Positions 34,130 through 44,760 of a stretch of 64,000 bases of DNA are shown here, in pieces. The position numbers were made by a program, and so were the translations under genes. Position 1 is the stretch's first letter, and each line of letters begins with the position of its first letter. The DNA is from Begonia masoniana (Eukaryota > Streptophyta > Magnoliopsida > Cucurbitales > Begoniaceae): the NCBI GenBank assembly GCA_022432975.1, contig CM039506.1, positions 13,338,006 to 13,402,005 of the forward strand. Reading direction: 5' to 3'. The notes below the pieces were generated by a model, which saw only the letters and a list, made by a program, of their open reading frames with translations, had not been told where the DNA came from and ran no database searches.

Positions 34130-35990
34130 ATGTAGCAAAAGTTATTAAGTTTTTAATGGGATAAATACAGTTTACGTTTTAAACTGCACTGTTTTGGAAA
34201 ATGACTTTAAACTACATCTTAGAGTGAGAATTTGGAGAAAGTTAAAGAAAAAAAAATGTTTCCAACACTTTGCAGCATATATCCATGCAATAATTTAGAC
34301 AACCAATGGAGTCATGACACGTGGCAGCAACATATGTTGGGTAAGTTGTTTACTTAAGTGATTAATTAAGCTAATTAAGTATGATTAAGGCTAATTAATC
34401 ATAATTAATTTTGCTAATCTTGTTGATTAACTTACTAAGCATACTTAAATATAAATAATCATGGTATTTTTGAAATTATCTATAGAAGAAAAGACATTTT
34501 TGTACAAAGCCATAAGGAGGTGGGGTTAAAATGGGAAGTTTATCCAATAACCCTTTAGAAATAAATGACAAAAGCTAAAGATTAAGCCATTTTCGTGCCT
34601 AACTATTCAGATTGAGAGAGGAGAAAGAAAGTAAGGAAAAAAAAAAGAAAGAGAAAAAGTAAGAAAAAGTGATATTTTGGACTTGTTCCTCATAGCAAAG
34701 TTATTCAGCTTGGAAAGGTGATTCTATATGAGTAAAAAACAATTCATTAGCTGAAAATTTCGTGGGAGAGGAGAAACCTACAATAGGTAAGTAAATCTTA
34801 CATTTAGAATAGTTAATTTAAACTTTATTGCATTGTTTAGGTGGAGATAGATTTATATTATGTACTTGGTTCTGGTTAGACTTGGAATTTGGATTGTGAA
34901 TTGAAGTGATTAAATGATGTTGTTTTGATTGGAAATGAGTGGTATTTTTATGAAAATATATGTTTTAAAATTGTATTGTGATGTTATAAAAGAAATGTTT
35001 TAAAAACACTGGTTTAAATTAATGTGATATGTTGGTTTTCAAAATGATTTGCATGGGTGAGTTGCATGGTTTTAGATGTGCATGACATTGACTTTATAAA
35101 ATGTCTTAAAGCATGCATTTTAGAAAAGGAGGAAGTTGGCAATCTTGGTAACACATGAACCCAATGGTTGGACTTGTCTCTTCGTGTGTGATGTGTATGA
35201 CTATGAAACTAAGAAGGAGATCAACTTAATGTCCTCCTTGGGTTGAAAATCCCTAAATCTCGAGAGCAAGCAATGCATAAGGGTTTTACAGCCCTGCCGA
35301 AAAAAGCCCATAAACTTGTATGGGTGTGTGATGGTCATATATGATCAGTGTAGAGTGTTTTGCATTTTTAACAAAAATATTTTGTTGTTAAAAGATACAT
35401 TGAAGTTTTCTTAAAAAGATGGTTTTAATCATGCGAAAATTCATTATATTTGCATTTGATTTATTTGATGAAAATGATTTCAAATAATGGTTGAGTGATT
35501 TCAAAAGATTGATTTCGAGCATGCATACTTTTATAGTATTTGCATGGATTTCAAAACAAAACATGATTTAATGATTTTCAAAGAATCATTGTAGTGGAAA
35601 ATGGGGATTGGTCCTATGTGGGGTTAATAGAGTTTGAATTAGTTATTGTACGTGTTAGATTTATTTACTGGGCTAAAAGCTCATTATGTGGATAATTCAT
35701 ATTTTTCAGATATCGAGGACGTTCACCGAGAAGAAAAACACAAGACAATATAAATTTTGCAAAGAGCCATAGGTAAACTATAAAAGTAGATGGTATTTTT
35801 GTTTAGGTAGAATGCTTAGTTTTCCTTGTATAAATCTTTTTGAAAGGTCACATGTAATAACCTACTTCTGTAGTAGCTTCCGTGTTAGTACTCTGATTCT
35901 CATGTAAAATTTCAATGTATAAAAGGTATATTGTTTAATTTAAGATACCAAGTTGAAAAAGTATGTTCCATTAACTCGTAACGATATATG
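34130..35990 (+). mobile_element. LTR-like insertion in the hAT element (borders unclear)
   Basis: This non-coding stretch has the same layout as the solo LTRs in the window: a purine-rich leader near 34610-34680, a donor-like AATAG/GTAAGT (34787), a middle with GCATGCATTTTAG/ACAGCCCTGCCGA, and a TTTTTCAG/ATATCGAGG acceptor ending at 35709, followed by an AT-rich end. I could not find matching ends or a target duplication, so the borders and the assignment are tentative. Confidence 0.4.
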
Positions 35991-36788
35991 CATTTGAGTA
36001 GTGTGTGCCAATGAGAGCCTCCCTTCCACATTCGACTTCTTCCCACTTTACGAATCCTCTAACCCATCGGGGTCCGTTGGTGGAATCGGGTCCTAACACG
36101 AACTATGAACTGAAGGAGGACTGCGAACTGCGAACTGCGAACTGAAGAGGACTGAGAACTGCGAATAATCTAGAAACTTAACCTGAAGTAGGACGGTGAA
36201 CTGCTAAAGGGCAAGGGTTATGACAGAGGAGACTGGAGAGGCTGTTGAAACGAGTGAAAGAGTTGATATTTGGCAATTAGGTTTCTGAAGGCTGAAGGCT
36301 AAAACGAGTGAAAGGGTCGGTTCTCCACAGTACTTCGGGTTTTCAAACTGCGGACCAAACCGAGAACCACCGTAGTTTTTTAAGCGGAACCGATCCTTGA
36401 CCGAGCAAAGGGCAGAACCAACCGAAACCGGACCGAAATGTCTGGTTCCACATTTCTGGGTTGGTTCTGCCCATCCCTACTTTAAGAGAAGTAACTAAGA
36501 AAATAACTAATTAGGCAATAATTAATTGGAATTAATTAATTAGGAAAGAATTAATTAAAATACTAACGGGTCACTCATTGTCTATGGTCATGTACTGCAT
36601 CAATCTTCTATTCTTGAAAAAAAAAAATGTGCCCTCGAGTTTTGTGTTTGCAAGGAAAACTCATTTAGAGGAAAATTCTTCCAGACATCATACATTCATT
36701 TAGAAGAAAACTTCTTTATGATGCTTCATTTGCAATTATTTGTTGAATCAAATGTAAGTGGTGTTCTCATATTTGGTATCTCTATTTA

Positions 36789-37017
36789 GGCAACTTGACG
36801 CGAAAGCTTTCAAGTGCAAGCAGTCTCAGCAGCACGGAGGAAAGCCATTTTCTTCAAGCATCTTTTGACTCATCTGACAGTTTGTTTGACAAGAGAAATG
36901 TTGGGGAGGCTACACTGGGACCTTACCATGTGAAGAGCATGACTCCTAGTGCTTTTGAAGCTGCCCTCCGCCAGAAAGATGGCAAACTTCCATCATACAC
37001 ATTTCGTTTGGTACGTG
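36789..37017 (+). pseudogene. Isolated exon of a Golgin candidate 5 / TMF-like gene
   Basis: The translated segment RKLSSASSLSSTEESHFLQA ... EATLGPYHVKSMTPSAFEAA followed by LRQKDGKLPSYTFRL matches what I know of plant Golgin candidate 5 (TATA element modulatory factor homologue), a Golgi coiled-coil tether. It is preceded by a TCTATTTAG acceptor and followed by a TTTG/GTACGT donor, so a complete exon with its splice sites was copied. This was a genomic duplication, not a retrocopy. The rest of the large gene is not in the window, and a stop follows 18 bases after the donor. It is probably a gene fragment. Confidence 0.72.
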
Positions 37018-37846
37018 TATGTGGTTCATGTTCGTAGGTTTACAAGATGTGATGATAAAACATTTTTGTTCTCTTATATTTCGAAGAGGTGCATATATTT
37101 CTCAACTAAGTGTCCTTTCCATTTGGTTTAAGTTAAAAAATTATGAAGCATTGCAATTGAGGCATCTATTTTGTGGTTTACATTCCTAACATCCTGCGAA
37201 GATGGACATTTTAGTGATGAAAATATGAATAATGAATAGTTTGTGTTATGTGATGTATTTTGGCAAATACAAAACATTAAGTAATCCATCTACTTACATA
37301 ATTTTAGTTTATTTTTCATGTTTTGCTTTTTTTTTTTCGCCTCCCATGAGCTTTACCCTAGAATAGATCATTATTTCAACGACAGTTGTAGTGATGATCC
37401 AATGATGTTTTCTTGTTATTGCCACTGCAAAAACACCTTATCCTGACAAAATGGAGTTGATCTTCATATATTCTGGTTTTGTCAAGGGAGATCAGACCTA
37501 CTTCGACATCGATTCGTTGGCAAAAGGGGTAGACAGGACGAGGCTGTATCCGCGACTTAAGCACACCACGATTAGCGAGTTTTTAAGCACATTATTATCA
37601 AAATGAGGACTTTGATTGAGTAATGAAGCCTTCTTTTGTCTCAATTCTCCCACGATAATAAAGCTACCTAATCTCTTGGATTAGTACTTGTTGATTAGTT
37701 TATCAGATCACACGTGTACTGACACGAATTAATTTATTATTTTTAAATTATTTATAACTGAAAATCGCATTAACTTTGAGATGATCCTGACGTTAAGGGT
37801 AATATCGTAATTGCGAGTTCTCTCCAGTATCTTGGTTTCGCGTGCC
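37018..37846. other. Intergenic, upstream region of the reductase gene
   Basis: No gene seen. The last 200 bases are the probable promoter of the reductase gene. Confidence 0.6.
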
Positions 37847-37853
37847 TATAAAG
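37847..37853 (+). promoter_or_regulatory. TATA box of the reductase gene
   Basis: TATAAAG in the context GTGCCTATAAAGGG lies 76-82 bases upstream of the ATG, leaving room for a start site about 30 bases downstream and a short pyrimidine-rich 5' UTR (CTCTCTTTCTTCCC). Confidence 0.75.
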
Positions 37854-37928
37854 GGTGGCACCTTTTCCGTTCAGTTTCACTCAATCGTCTCTCTTTCTTC
37901 CCTTCAATCTGTTCGACTGTTAGATCCA

Positions 37929-39451
37929 ATGGCCGCGGCGAAAAGCAAGATTCTGTTCGTCGGTGGAACGGGATACATCGGAAAGTTCATTGTGGAAGCG
38001 AGCATTAAGGCCGGTAATCCAACCTTTGTTCTGATTCGCCAGTCCACTCTCTCCAACCCAGCCAAGTCTCAGATCATCGACAAGTTCAACGGCCTCGGCG
38101 TCCAGTTTTGCATCGTACGTTCATGATTAGTTCGTTGCTTTCATTTTTCTTCAGATTAGTTTTCTTTTCTTGACTGTGTTTGTTTTCCTAGATAATCCAC
38201 ATGTTATAATAGACTTGCTATTTAAGTTTGTGAAAGAAGATAATTGATAATCGTGTTTGCAATGAAAATGGCAGGGTGATATCTCCGATCATGAGAGCCT
38301 GGTGAAAGCGGTTAAACAGGTGGATGTTGTGATATCCACCCTTGGTCACGCTCAGTTAGTCGATCAACATAAACTTATTTCTGCCATCAAAGAATCCGGA
38401 AATGTCAAGGTAATTTTCAGAGAAAGCTATGACAAGCTTGTGATATATAATGACTTTGTGTATATACATAACTAGATGGACTTTCCAGAGGTTCTTTCCT
38501 TCGGAGTTTGGAAACGATGTGGATCGCGTCCATGCAGTGGAGCCCGCGAAATCGGCATTTGCTGCTAAAGCTAAAATTCGACGAGCTGTAGAGGCTGAAG
38601 GAATTCCGCACACCATTGTTTCCTCCAACTTCTTTGCTGGTTACTTTCTTCCTAGTCTGTCACAGCCCGGAGCCACTTCTCCCCCAAGAGACAAAGTTGT
38701 AATATTAGGAGATGGAAATCCGAAAGGTAAATGGAATCCATGCACATAAAACTGTAGAAAAGAGGGGAATAGAACTAATGTGCTGGCTTCCATATGAAAC
38801 TGTTGTGTGCTTCAGTATCAGGCTAATGCTTCTTTTCGTTTTCTATTGTATGTGCTAACTAGTGGGCGTAAGTAAGGTACAAGCGGGGTCTCTTCTGCAA
38901 ACAATCAATTTGCATACGAACATAATTTAGTCTAGTTTCCAAAATGTTTCTTTTTCAAAAATTTTGTTAATCTTCTCCTGTAATTCGCAGCAATTTTCAA
39001 CAAGGAAGAAGACATCGCAACCTATTGTATTAGAGCAGTTGACGATCCAAGAACCCTGAACAAAATCCTTTACATAAGATGCCCTGGCAACATATACTCA
39101 ATGAATGATCTCGTGTCACTTTGGGAGAAAAAAATCGGCAAAACGGTCGATAAGGTCTACGTTCCGGAGGACCAAGTGTTGAAAAACATTCAAGGTTAGT
39201 ATAAAACAACAGCCACTAAATTTTATATGCTGCCAAGATCTCAGAATTCAACCTATGAACTAGCTTCTATCTTGATGGTTGCAGAGGCTGCTGTTCCTCT
39301 TAATGTGGTGTTGGCAATTGGACATTCTGTATTTGTGAAGGGAGATCATACTAACTTTGATATTGAGCCATCATTCGGAGTCGAGGCTTCGGAGCTTTAT
39401 CCAGATGTTAAATACACAACAGTGGATGAGTTCCTTGATCAATTTGTTTGA
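37929..39451 (+). CDS. PCBER: Phenylcoumaran benzylic ether reductase / isoflavone reductase-like, 309 aa, five exons
   Basis: Exons by splice signals and continuous reading: 37929-38114, 38275-38409, 38489-38726, 38991-39194 and 39285-39451. All introns are GT-AG, and the total is 930 nt (309 aa plus stop), the usual family length. The NADPH motif is GGTGYIG at residues 11-17. Exon 3 holds RFFPSEFGNDVDRVHAVEPA and the catalytic Lys at position 134 (AFAAKAK), the position known for this enzyme. The C-terminus GVEASELYPDVKYTTVDEFL is typical. The enzyme family (NmrA-like, atypical short-chain dehydrogenases) reduces benzylic ethers of phenylcoumaran lignans in the cytosol, in phenylpropanoid metabolism. 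Substrate is inferred from similarity; an isoflavone or pinoresinol reductase role is less likely. No lesion is visible. Confidence 0.93.
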
Positions 39452-39520
39452 GATGGAAGCTCTACTTAGCCTCTCCCATGGAGTTTCCAAGTATTCTACC
39501 CTCCCAATATAATAATTAGA

Positions 39521-39526
39521 AATAAA
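39521..39526 (+). terminator. Polyadenylation signal of the reductase gene
   Basis: AATAAA 70 bases after the stop codon, preceded by AT-rich upstream sequence (CAATATAATAATTAG). Confidence 0.6.
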
Positions 39527-40538
39527 TGGGCTTCTGTTAAATCTCTGATTGTATTAGAGTGAAACATATATTTGTGTATCTTCAATGCTGGTTTGAAAGA
39601 ATTTGGATTTTATGATGTGAAATTCCTTTTGTTGCCATCTCTGCTCTTAATTTTCCTTTCTAAATTCACATAATTCCTCTTGTTTTCCTTTTGATGTTCT
39701 TAGAAGACGCCCTTTTCAATCCCGTTGTTGAAATTCAAATTAGACGGACAAAGAGTCCTACATCCACCATTATAGTAGAGCTACACCTCCGTTAATAGAT
39801 CATAATATACACAAGATTTGGGAAACCTATAGAAAAACAGCTTCCTAGTGGTTCAATTAGAAAAACTTCATTCTGAAAACAATACAAAAGTACGATCATA
39901 CTTGTAGAATTGCAGACCAAAAAATGCTATTAAATTTCCGCATGGAAAATGTTGTGTTTATATCGTTCCAGGAACAGCTTTGGTCGAAGAAAGAGAGGAT
40001 TATGATGGATGTGTTTAGTTTGCTGGATTAGGTTATCATGACTCTTATAATGATATTAATTCATGTCACCTTTGGATTAATACGGTCTAAAAATAAGGGA
40101 TTGTTTGTCTTCAAACGAATTGATTATTGATGATTCTATCTGTTTTAGTCTTACTCAGCATTGGAGAGTTGTTGTACAATTCCTTTTTTTTTTTTTTCAC
40201 GGTGCTTTTATTTAGGTATTACTTTTGATCCATTCTTTTCAAAGTATGCTTCTGTTTTATCCCTGTGTTTTTACTAGGAAATCTTCATCTAATTTATAGT
40301 TGTGTATCGTTTTGTTTGCTAATTTACAATTTTTGCATATTTGCTCTTATTTTTGAATGCTAATTCGTGCAACTGTCATTCGATGATCGAGGTCCTTTTT
40401 ATTCAATGTTCCAATGCCACGGTTTTCAAGTCCTAGAGTAAGGATGATGCACTTCCAACACTAGGGGAAAGAAGTTGATGGAAGAGTGAAAAGAGCACAA
40501 GGGAGACCCGTGAGGGTGCTCAGCCTTGTTCTTGGGAG
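39527..40538. other. Intergenic, nothing recognised
   Basis: AT-rich sequence without coding potential or repeat structure that I can assign. A T-run of about 15 at 40182-40197 is the only low-complexity feature. Confidence 0.5.
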
Positions 40539-40549
40539 AGATGGACTTA

Positions 40550-40762
40550 GCGCACCTTGGTAATTAGCTCAAGTGGTACTCCTCACTTGTAGCCCAGGTA
40601 CTAGTCCATGAGGTATTGGGTTTGAGTGGGGGGAAGGCAAAAACTCCCTTCAGGGGGGAGAAGATCGAGAGTACACGTGGGACGGCCTTCGAGAAACCAC
40701 GTGGCAGTGAGCCCATCGGCGAGCACTGCACGGCTGGGCCCATCGGAGGGTTCAGTCGTTAC
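40550..40762 (+). mobile_element. tRNA-derived SINE-like element, 213 bp
   Basis: An A-box-like TAGCTCAAGTGG (40565-40576) is followed 42 bases later by a B-box-like GGTTTGAGTGG (40619-40629), the split pol III promoter of tRNA-derived SINEs. The unit is flanked by AGATGGACTTA (40539-40549) and AGATGGACTA (40763-40772), a target duplication with one base lost. The rest is GC-rich, unlike the surroundings, and ends GTCGTTAC. There is no poly-A tail, and I cannot name the family. Confidence 0.7.
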
Positions 40763-40772
40763 AGATGGACTA

Positions 40773-41890
40773 ACTTAAGTGAACAAGATAGTTGAGTGAT
40801 CACTCATACTCACTTGGATACGACTCACCAAAAACAAGTAGAGACTAGTTTGGATACTACTCACCAAACCTACTAACACTCACTTGAATATAACTCACCA
40901 AACTCAAGTAGAACCAATTTGTGAAAAGCATTTCACAAAATAACAAAATACGATTTTTACTTTCTAAAATTTGATGCCTTAAAATGAGGGACTTGAGGCC
41001 CTTTTATAGCCACATTCGGTCAACAAAGAATAAATGACAATTTTGAAAAATGAGTTAAGTGATAGTCTTTAAGACACCATTTCACTTGGTCAAAGCAACC
41101 TTTCATCTTCCCAAGGTCTTTTCACAAATTTGTCTTCATTTTTGGCAAGGCTTTTGACTTTATCCCTCTTCATGGCCATCTTCACCCCTTCTATAATTAA
41201 AGCATAGAAGAGTCTAGATAATGCATTCCCCTTAGATGGAATCAGCCAAGGGATTTATTTGGACTTGGACTTTGGATTCATAGATAGCTCCAAGTCCAAA
41301 AAAGAACTTAATCAAATGAGCTTTAAGAGATCGATCTAGAACAAAGGAAAAAAAGTTGTGGCAACTTTGGGCTCAAGGAGCCCAAGGTGTGAATGTGATG
41401 TGTTTCAAAATGGATGAACTTCAAAACACAAGAAAATTGAACTTGTGTTGTTTTGTTGGAAAGCAATTTTGAATAGAAAAAACTCAAGTTGTACTTTGAT
41501 TTTATGGCTGAAATTTTGACAGCTTCTAGCCCTGGATGTTGGGAAGGAGCCCTCAAAATATCATGCAAATAGTCACTGAGAAACAAAAGCAATGCTAGAT
41601 GGAGTGGAGGTCGCCGAAGACTCGAATTACACCACTGGCCGAGAAGATGGGTTAGCTTGTGGATAACATAACTCTTCGTGTGAAGTCGAATGGTTGTGAA
41701 ATTTGGACAGGATGCTGCCTGTTGTGTGAAGATGATTGTGTCAAAAAATGAGGAGCTGAATCAATGAGGATGAAAAGATATGGCAGCAGATGTGCACGTT
41801 AGTCTAGAAAATGCTATGGTTGCACTTTCTCGGTTCTTTGTCTCTCTTTAACGATGAACTCTCTAACTTGCTGTGATGAGAGTTTGTTAA
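40773..41890. other. Unassigned, probable retrotransposon-derived sequence
   Basis: Non-coding. Between 40785 and 40915 ACTCACTTGGATACRACTCACCAAA-type segments recur four times (ACTCACCAAA at about 40823, 40859 and 40895). The general texture resembles plant LTRs, but no ends were found. Confidence 0.35.
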
Positions 41891-42075
41891 TGTAACACCC
41901 GAGAATTTTTCCTCTAACATACGTAGCATTAGATTGATCCTAGAGTTATGGTGTGTTTGAGTTTGGTGTTTTAAGTGAAAGTGGTAGGTGTGGGTTTTAT
42001 TTTAAATTATGTTTTCAACGCGGGATTGGTTAGCAAAGTAGCGCACCGAGCCAGGGTGGGTTCGGGGGCGTTACA
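41891..42075 (+). mobile_element. Very short LTR-like unit, 185 bp
   Basis: TGTAACACCCGAG at one end and GGGGGCGTTACA at the other form an imperfect inverted repeat of the same type as the 2-2.6-kb solo LTRs. The flanks GTTAA (41886-41890) and GCTAA (42076-42080) agree at four of five bases. The first 13 bases equal those of the family C LTR at 52957. It is probably an internally deleted solo LTR. Confidence 0.7.
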
Positions 42076-42154
42076 GCTAAACCCTTACTGAAGATATCTA
42101 CCTCTATGACAAGAGGGAGATGAAGAGAATATGCTAAAAGAGGAACCACTTGTT

Positions 42155-42720
42155 GTAGCGACCCCAATCCCGTAGGGCCGCCACGGACTTGCTGTGACGT
42201 ACACTTAACTTAATCATTGTACATTGACATAAAATTTTCCGTTTTCCTTGACACTTGAAAAAATGGACTTGGATAATCGATCATCATTTATCAACATTTA
42301 AAGCCTAAATTAAAACGTATTTAAAACAACTCGTTTAAAGTTGGAAAACATCACTTAAGGCTTGGGGCCTAAAAACATGAAAGGCATAAACATGAAAGAC
42401 ATATGCATGGGGCGCGCCCAAACATTCGGCGTGCGCGCCCCTCGCGCCGCACGGCTGGCATACACATTGTGCGCCCACTGCGCGCCCACCGTGCGCCTAC
42501 CGTTCGCCTACCGTGCACGCCCCGCGGGAGCCGATCGACCTGCCTTTCAGCCGATCGATCGGCACCCTCTTGAGTGCCATATTACTTCTTCATACATTTG
42601 GCCGATCGATCGGCCATTAGGCGCTGATCAATCGGCCATTAGGTGCCAATCGAAAAACCGCTCGAATATTGCACACCAAGGGAAGGATGACCGATTTAGG
42701 GAGATGAAACTCCAAGATTG
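42155..42720 (-). mobile_element. End fragment of a family C LTR, inverted
   Basis: From TGTAGCGACCCC the plus strand matches the reverse complement of the end of the solo LTR 52957-55560 (AGGGCCGCCACGGACTTGC followed by GTGACGT). About 250 bases in comes a GC-rich block of GCGCGCCC/TGCGCC words (42411-42530), then perfect palindromes GCCGATCGATCGGC (42550-42563) and GGCCGATCGATCGGCC (42600-42615). The opposite end of the LTR was not found, so the piece is truncated. Confidence 0.7.
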
Positions 42721-44097
42721 AAAAAACTTCAGCCACGATTTTAACTCAATAAAATATCCTTATAAAATCTCATAAGGATGTATAAATACTATCCTTTGAG
42801 CTGCAATTAGGGTAACAAAAACTCTAGAAGAGTTTTGACCCAAAAAGATAAGACACCAAGATAATGTCCACCAAGATCACATGATTTGATGTCTTTAATG
42901 GCTTCATCATAAGATCTTCCTACAAAATAGAAACTTGAAAATATGTTATAAAAACTTCATCGAATGTTTGTGGAGTGGCGGATCTGTGACGCATCATGAT
43001 GAGCATACGACAACCTAGCATAAGCGCGCCCATTGGGTAGGTGCAGACGTATCCTCCGAGAAAGTCCAAACGTGCTCTGTAATTGATCTGGTTGACATAG
43101 CAAATGATATCCATTTTTAACGAACCACCCTATTCTGGAATCCTTGAGAAGTCAACTACAATTTTTATGAAAAATACTTTTTAATTTAAGATTTATAAGA
43201 CTTCAGAAATTGACAAATAGTCTTCAAATGTCAAATTCTGGACAGATTTCAATAAGCCCTTTAACTTGTATTTTATTCTTTATTTATGTTTCACTACGTT
43301 AAACTTTCAATTAAATTTGTTTGTCACATTATTGAGATTGAGGCATTAAATGTTCTTTTCTCCTTGATTACCAACAAAATAAGTACTAGCACAATCGTTA
43401 AAAATTCTCGATGCTCGAATGTTAATGTACCGATGTCATATCAGATCAAATGTCTCAAATCACGTCAAATCTCTGTATTTGGAGTATGAGAGTGGAAGAA
43501 GATGATTTTACATTTTAGGGGAAGTCTTTTCATCTTCAACCTCTTTTGCCTAGTTTTCTAGGGCAACACCATTTCAGATTTCTGTAGTAAATCAGAAGAA
43601 GTTCCTCTCGCGAAGAAGTTCTTTACTTTCCTTCACAGGTTTAGTTCCTCTTTGCTTTCGTCGTCTATCTTTGTTTCATAAATTCCATAACCAAACCACT
43701 CCAAAATGACAAATCTTATACTAAATACGAACAAATCTCTCTCCCTCTTCCTCTGTCTCCCTTCTATCATGGTTGGACCACAACCTGACTGGAAAACACC
43801 ATTGCAGATAGAAATCTGTTTGTATTGAAGAGATTATTCTATTACAGTAAGAGGAGAAGTGTTTTTTGGACGAAGAAGAAGAAGGTTTACACAGAATGAA
43901 GACGGAAAAATAACAAACTGGTTCTCGTCTTCGACACTCTTCCCTGCCTCGATTGCCCCCTTTAATCTTCGTTAATTGACGTCCCATCTGTCGCCTCAAT
44001 TAGTGCCACGTAAGCCTCAGAAGGAGCTCCACGTGGGCAGTGAAAGAGCTCCACCGCAACACCTTCTTTCTGTTACATCTCCATAATACAGCCCTTT
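42721..44097. other. Unassigned, no gene recognised
   Basis: AT-rich sequence with several short open frames of random look. The pyrimidine-rich stretch near 43540-43640 with TTTCCTTCACAG/GTTTAG could be old gene-derived sequence, but no protein similarity is recognisable. Confidence 0.35.
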
Positions 44098-44760
44098 TTG
44101 TAGCAACCCCGATCCTCTCCGGACCGTCACAAGATTTGACTTGACATTGACTTTGACTTAGATATTTTGAGCGTAAAATTTTTCGACTTTTGAAACATTA
44201 AAATGAGGACTAAAACTATTTTTTGATAAAACATCGACTCGATTTTTGGGTCATTAAAATCTTTTAAAATACGTGGAGGACGCTCGTAGAATACATTTAA
44301 AAAGTATCGTAAAAGGTCGGGTTGAAACGTGTTTTAAAAATCAAACATTTGAAAAAAATCGTTTTGGGCCACAAGGCATGTGGCGCGCGCGCTGCGCACT
44401 GTCACTATGCGCTATCGCTGCGCACGCTGGCAGAGCGTGCTGAAGGGCCGATCGATTGGCAGGCTCCCTGCCGCGCTACACCGAATTCTAGAGGTTGCAC
44501 CGATCTATCGGCTGGGCGCCCCAGCAACACACTCCAGCGCCTGCTGCGCGCACCCAACACGTCCTCCCAACGCGTCCTACGCTCGCCCTCTTCTTTCCTC
44601 TCTCCTTTCCTTCACCTTTTTCTTCACTTTTCTTCATTCATTTAACCTACATTTCACACCCAAACTTACTTCAACTTTTCCAAACATAAAATGTCTTAAA
44701 CCCCAAAAACCCGACTAAAAAACGTACCAAAAAATGTAGTGAAAATTCATGAAAATGAAC
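44098..44760 (-). mobile_element. Second end fragment of a family C-like LTR, inverted
   Basis: TGTAGCAACCCCGATCCTCTC at 44100 parallels the fragment at 42155, and the arrangement is the same. About 285 bases in there is a GC-rich block of GCGCGCGC/TGCGCAC words, then CCGATCGATTGG (44448-44459) and CCGATCTATCGG (44500-44511). The far border is not identified. Confidence 0.65.

Larger units (their letters stand above)
30435..36479 (-). mobile_element. hAT DNA transposon, TSD CTTTAAGA, with nested insertion
   Basis: The left end is TAGGGTTGGGCACGG and the right end GTTCTGCCCATCCCTA. They form an imperfect terminal inverted repeat (TAGGGWTGGGCA), flanked by the perfect 8-bp duplication CTTTAAGA at 30427-30434 and 36480-36487. 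An 8-bp duplication and this terminus are typical of hAT elements. A decayed hAT transposase lies on the minus strand (31325-33337). About 1.9 kb near 34130-35990 looks like an inserted LTR. Total length is 6045 bp. Confidence 0.93.

Noticed and set aside
37842..38126. Reductase start further upstream, at 37842, in the same frame
   Set aside because: It would overlap the TATA box (37847-37853). The ATG at 37929 gives the family's usual N-terminus and places the catalytic Lys at 134.
42362..42721. 119-codon GC-rich open frame with an Ala/Arg-rich product
   Set aside because: It is made of GCGCGCCC words and GATCGATC palindromes of an LTR cassette, with no domain and no conserved start. The similar frames at 44322-44718 are rejected for the same reason.
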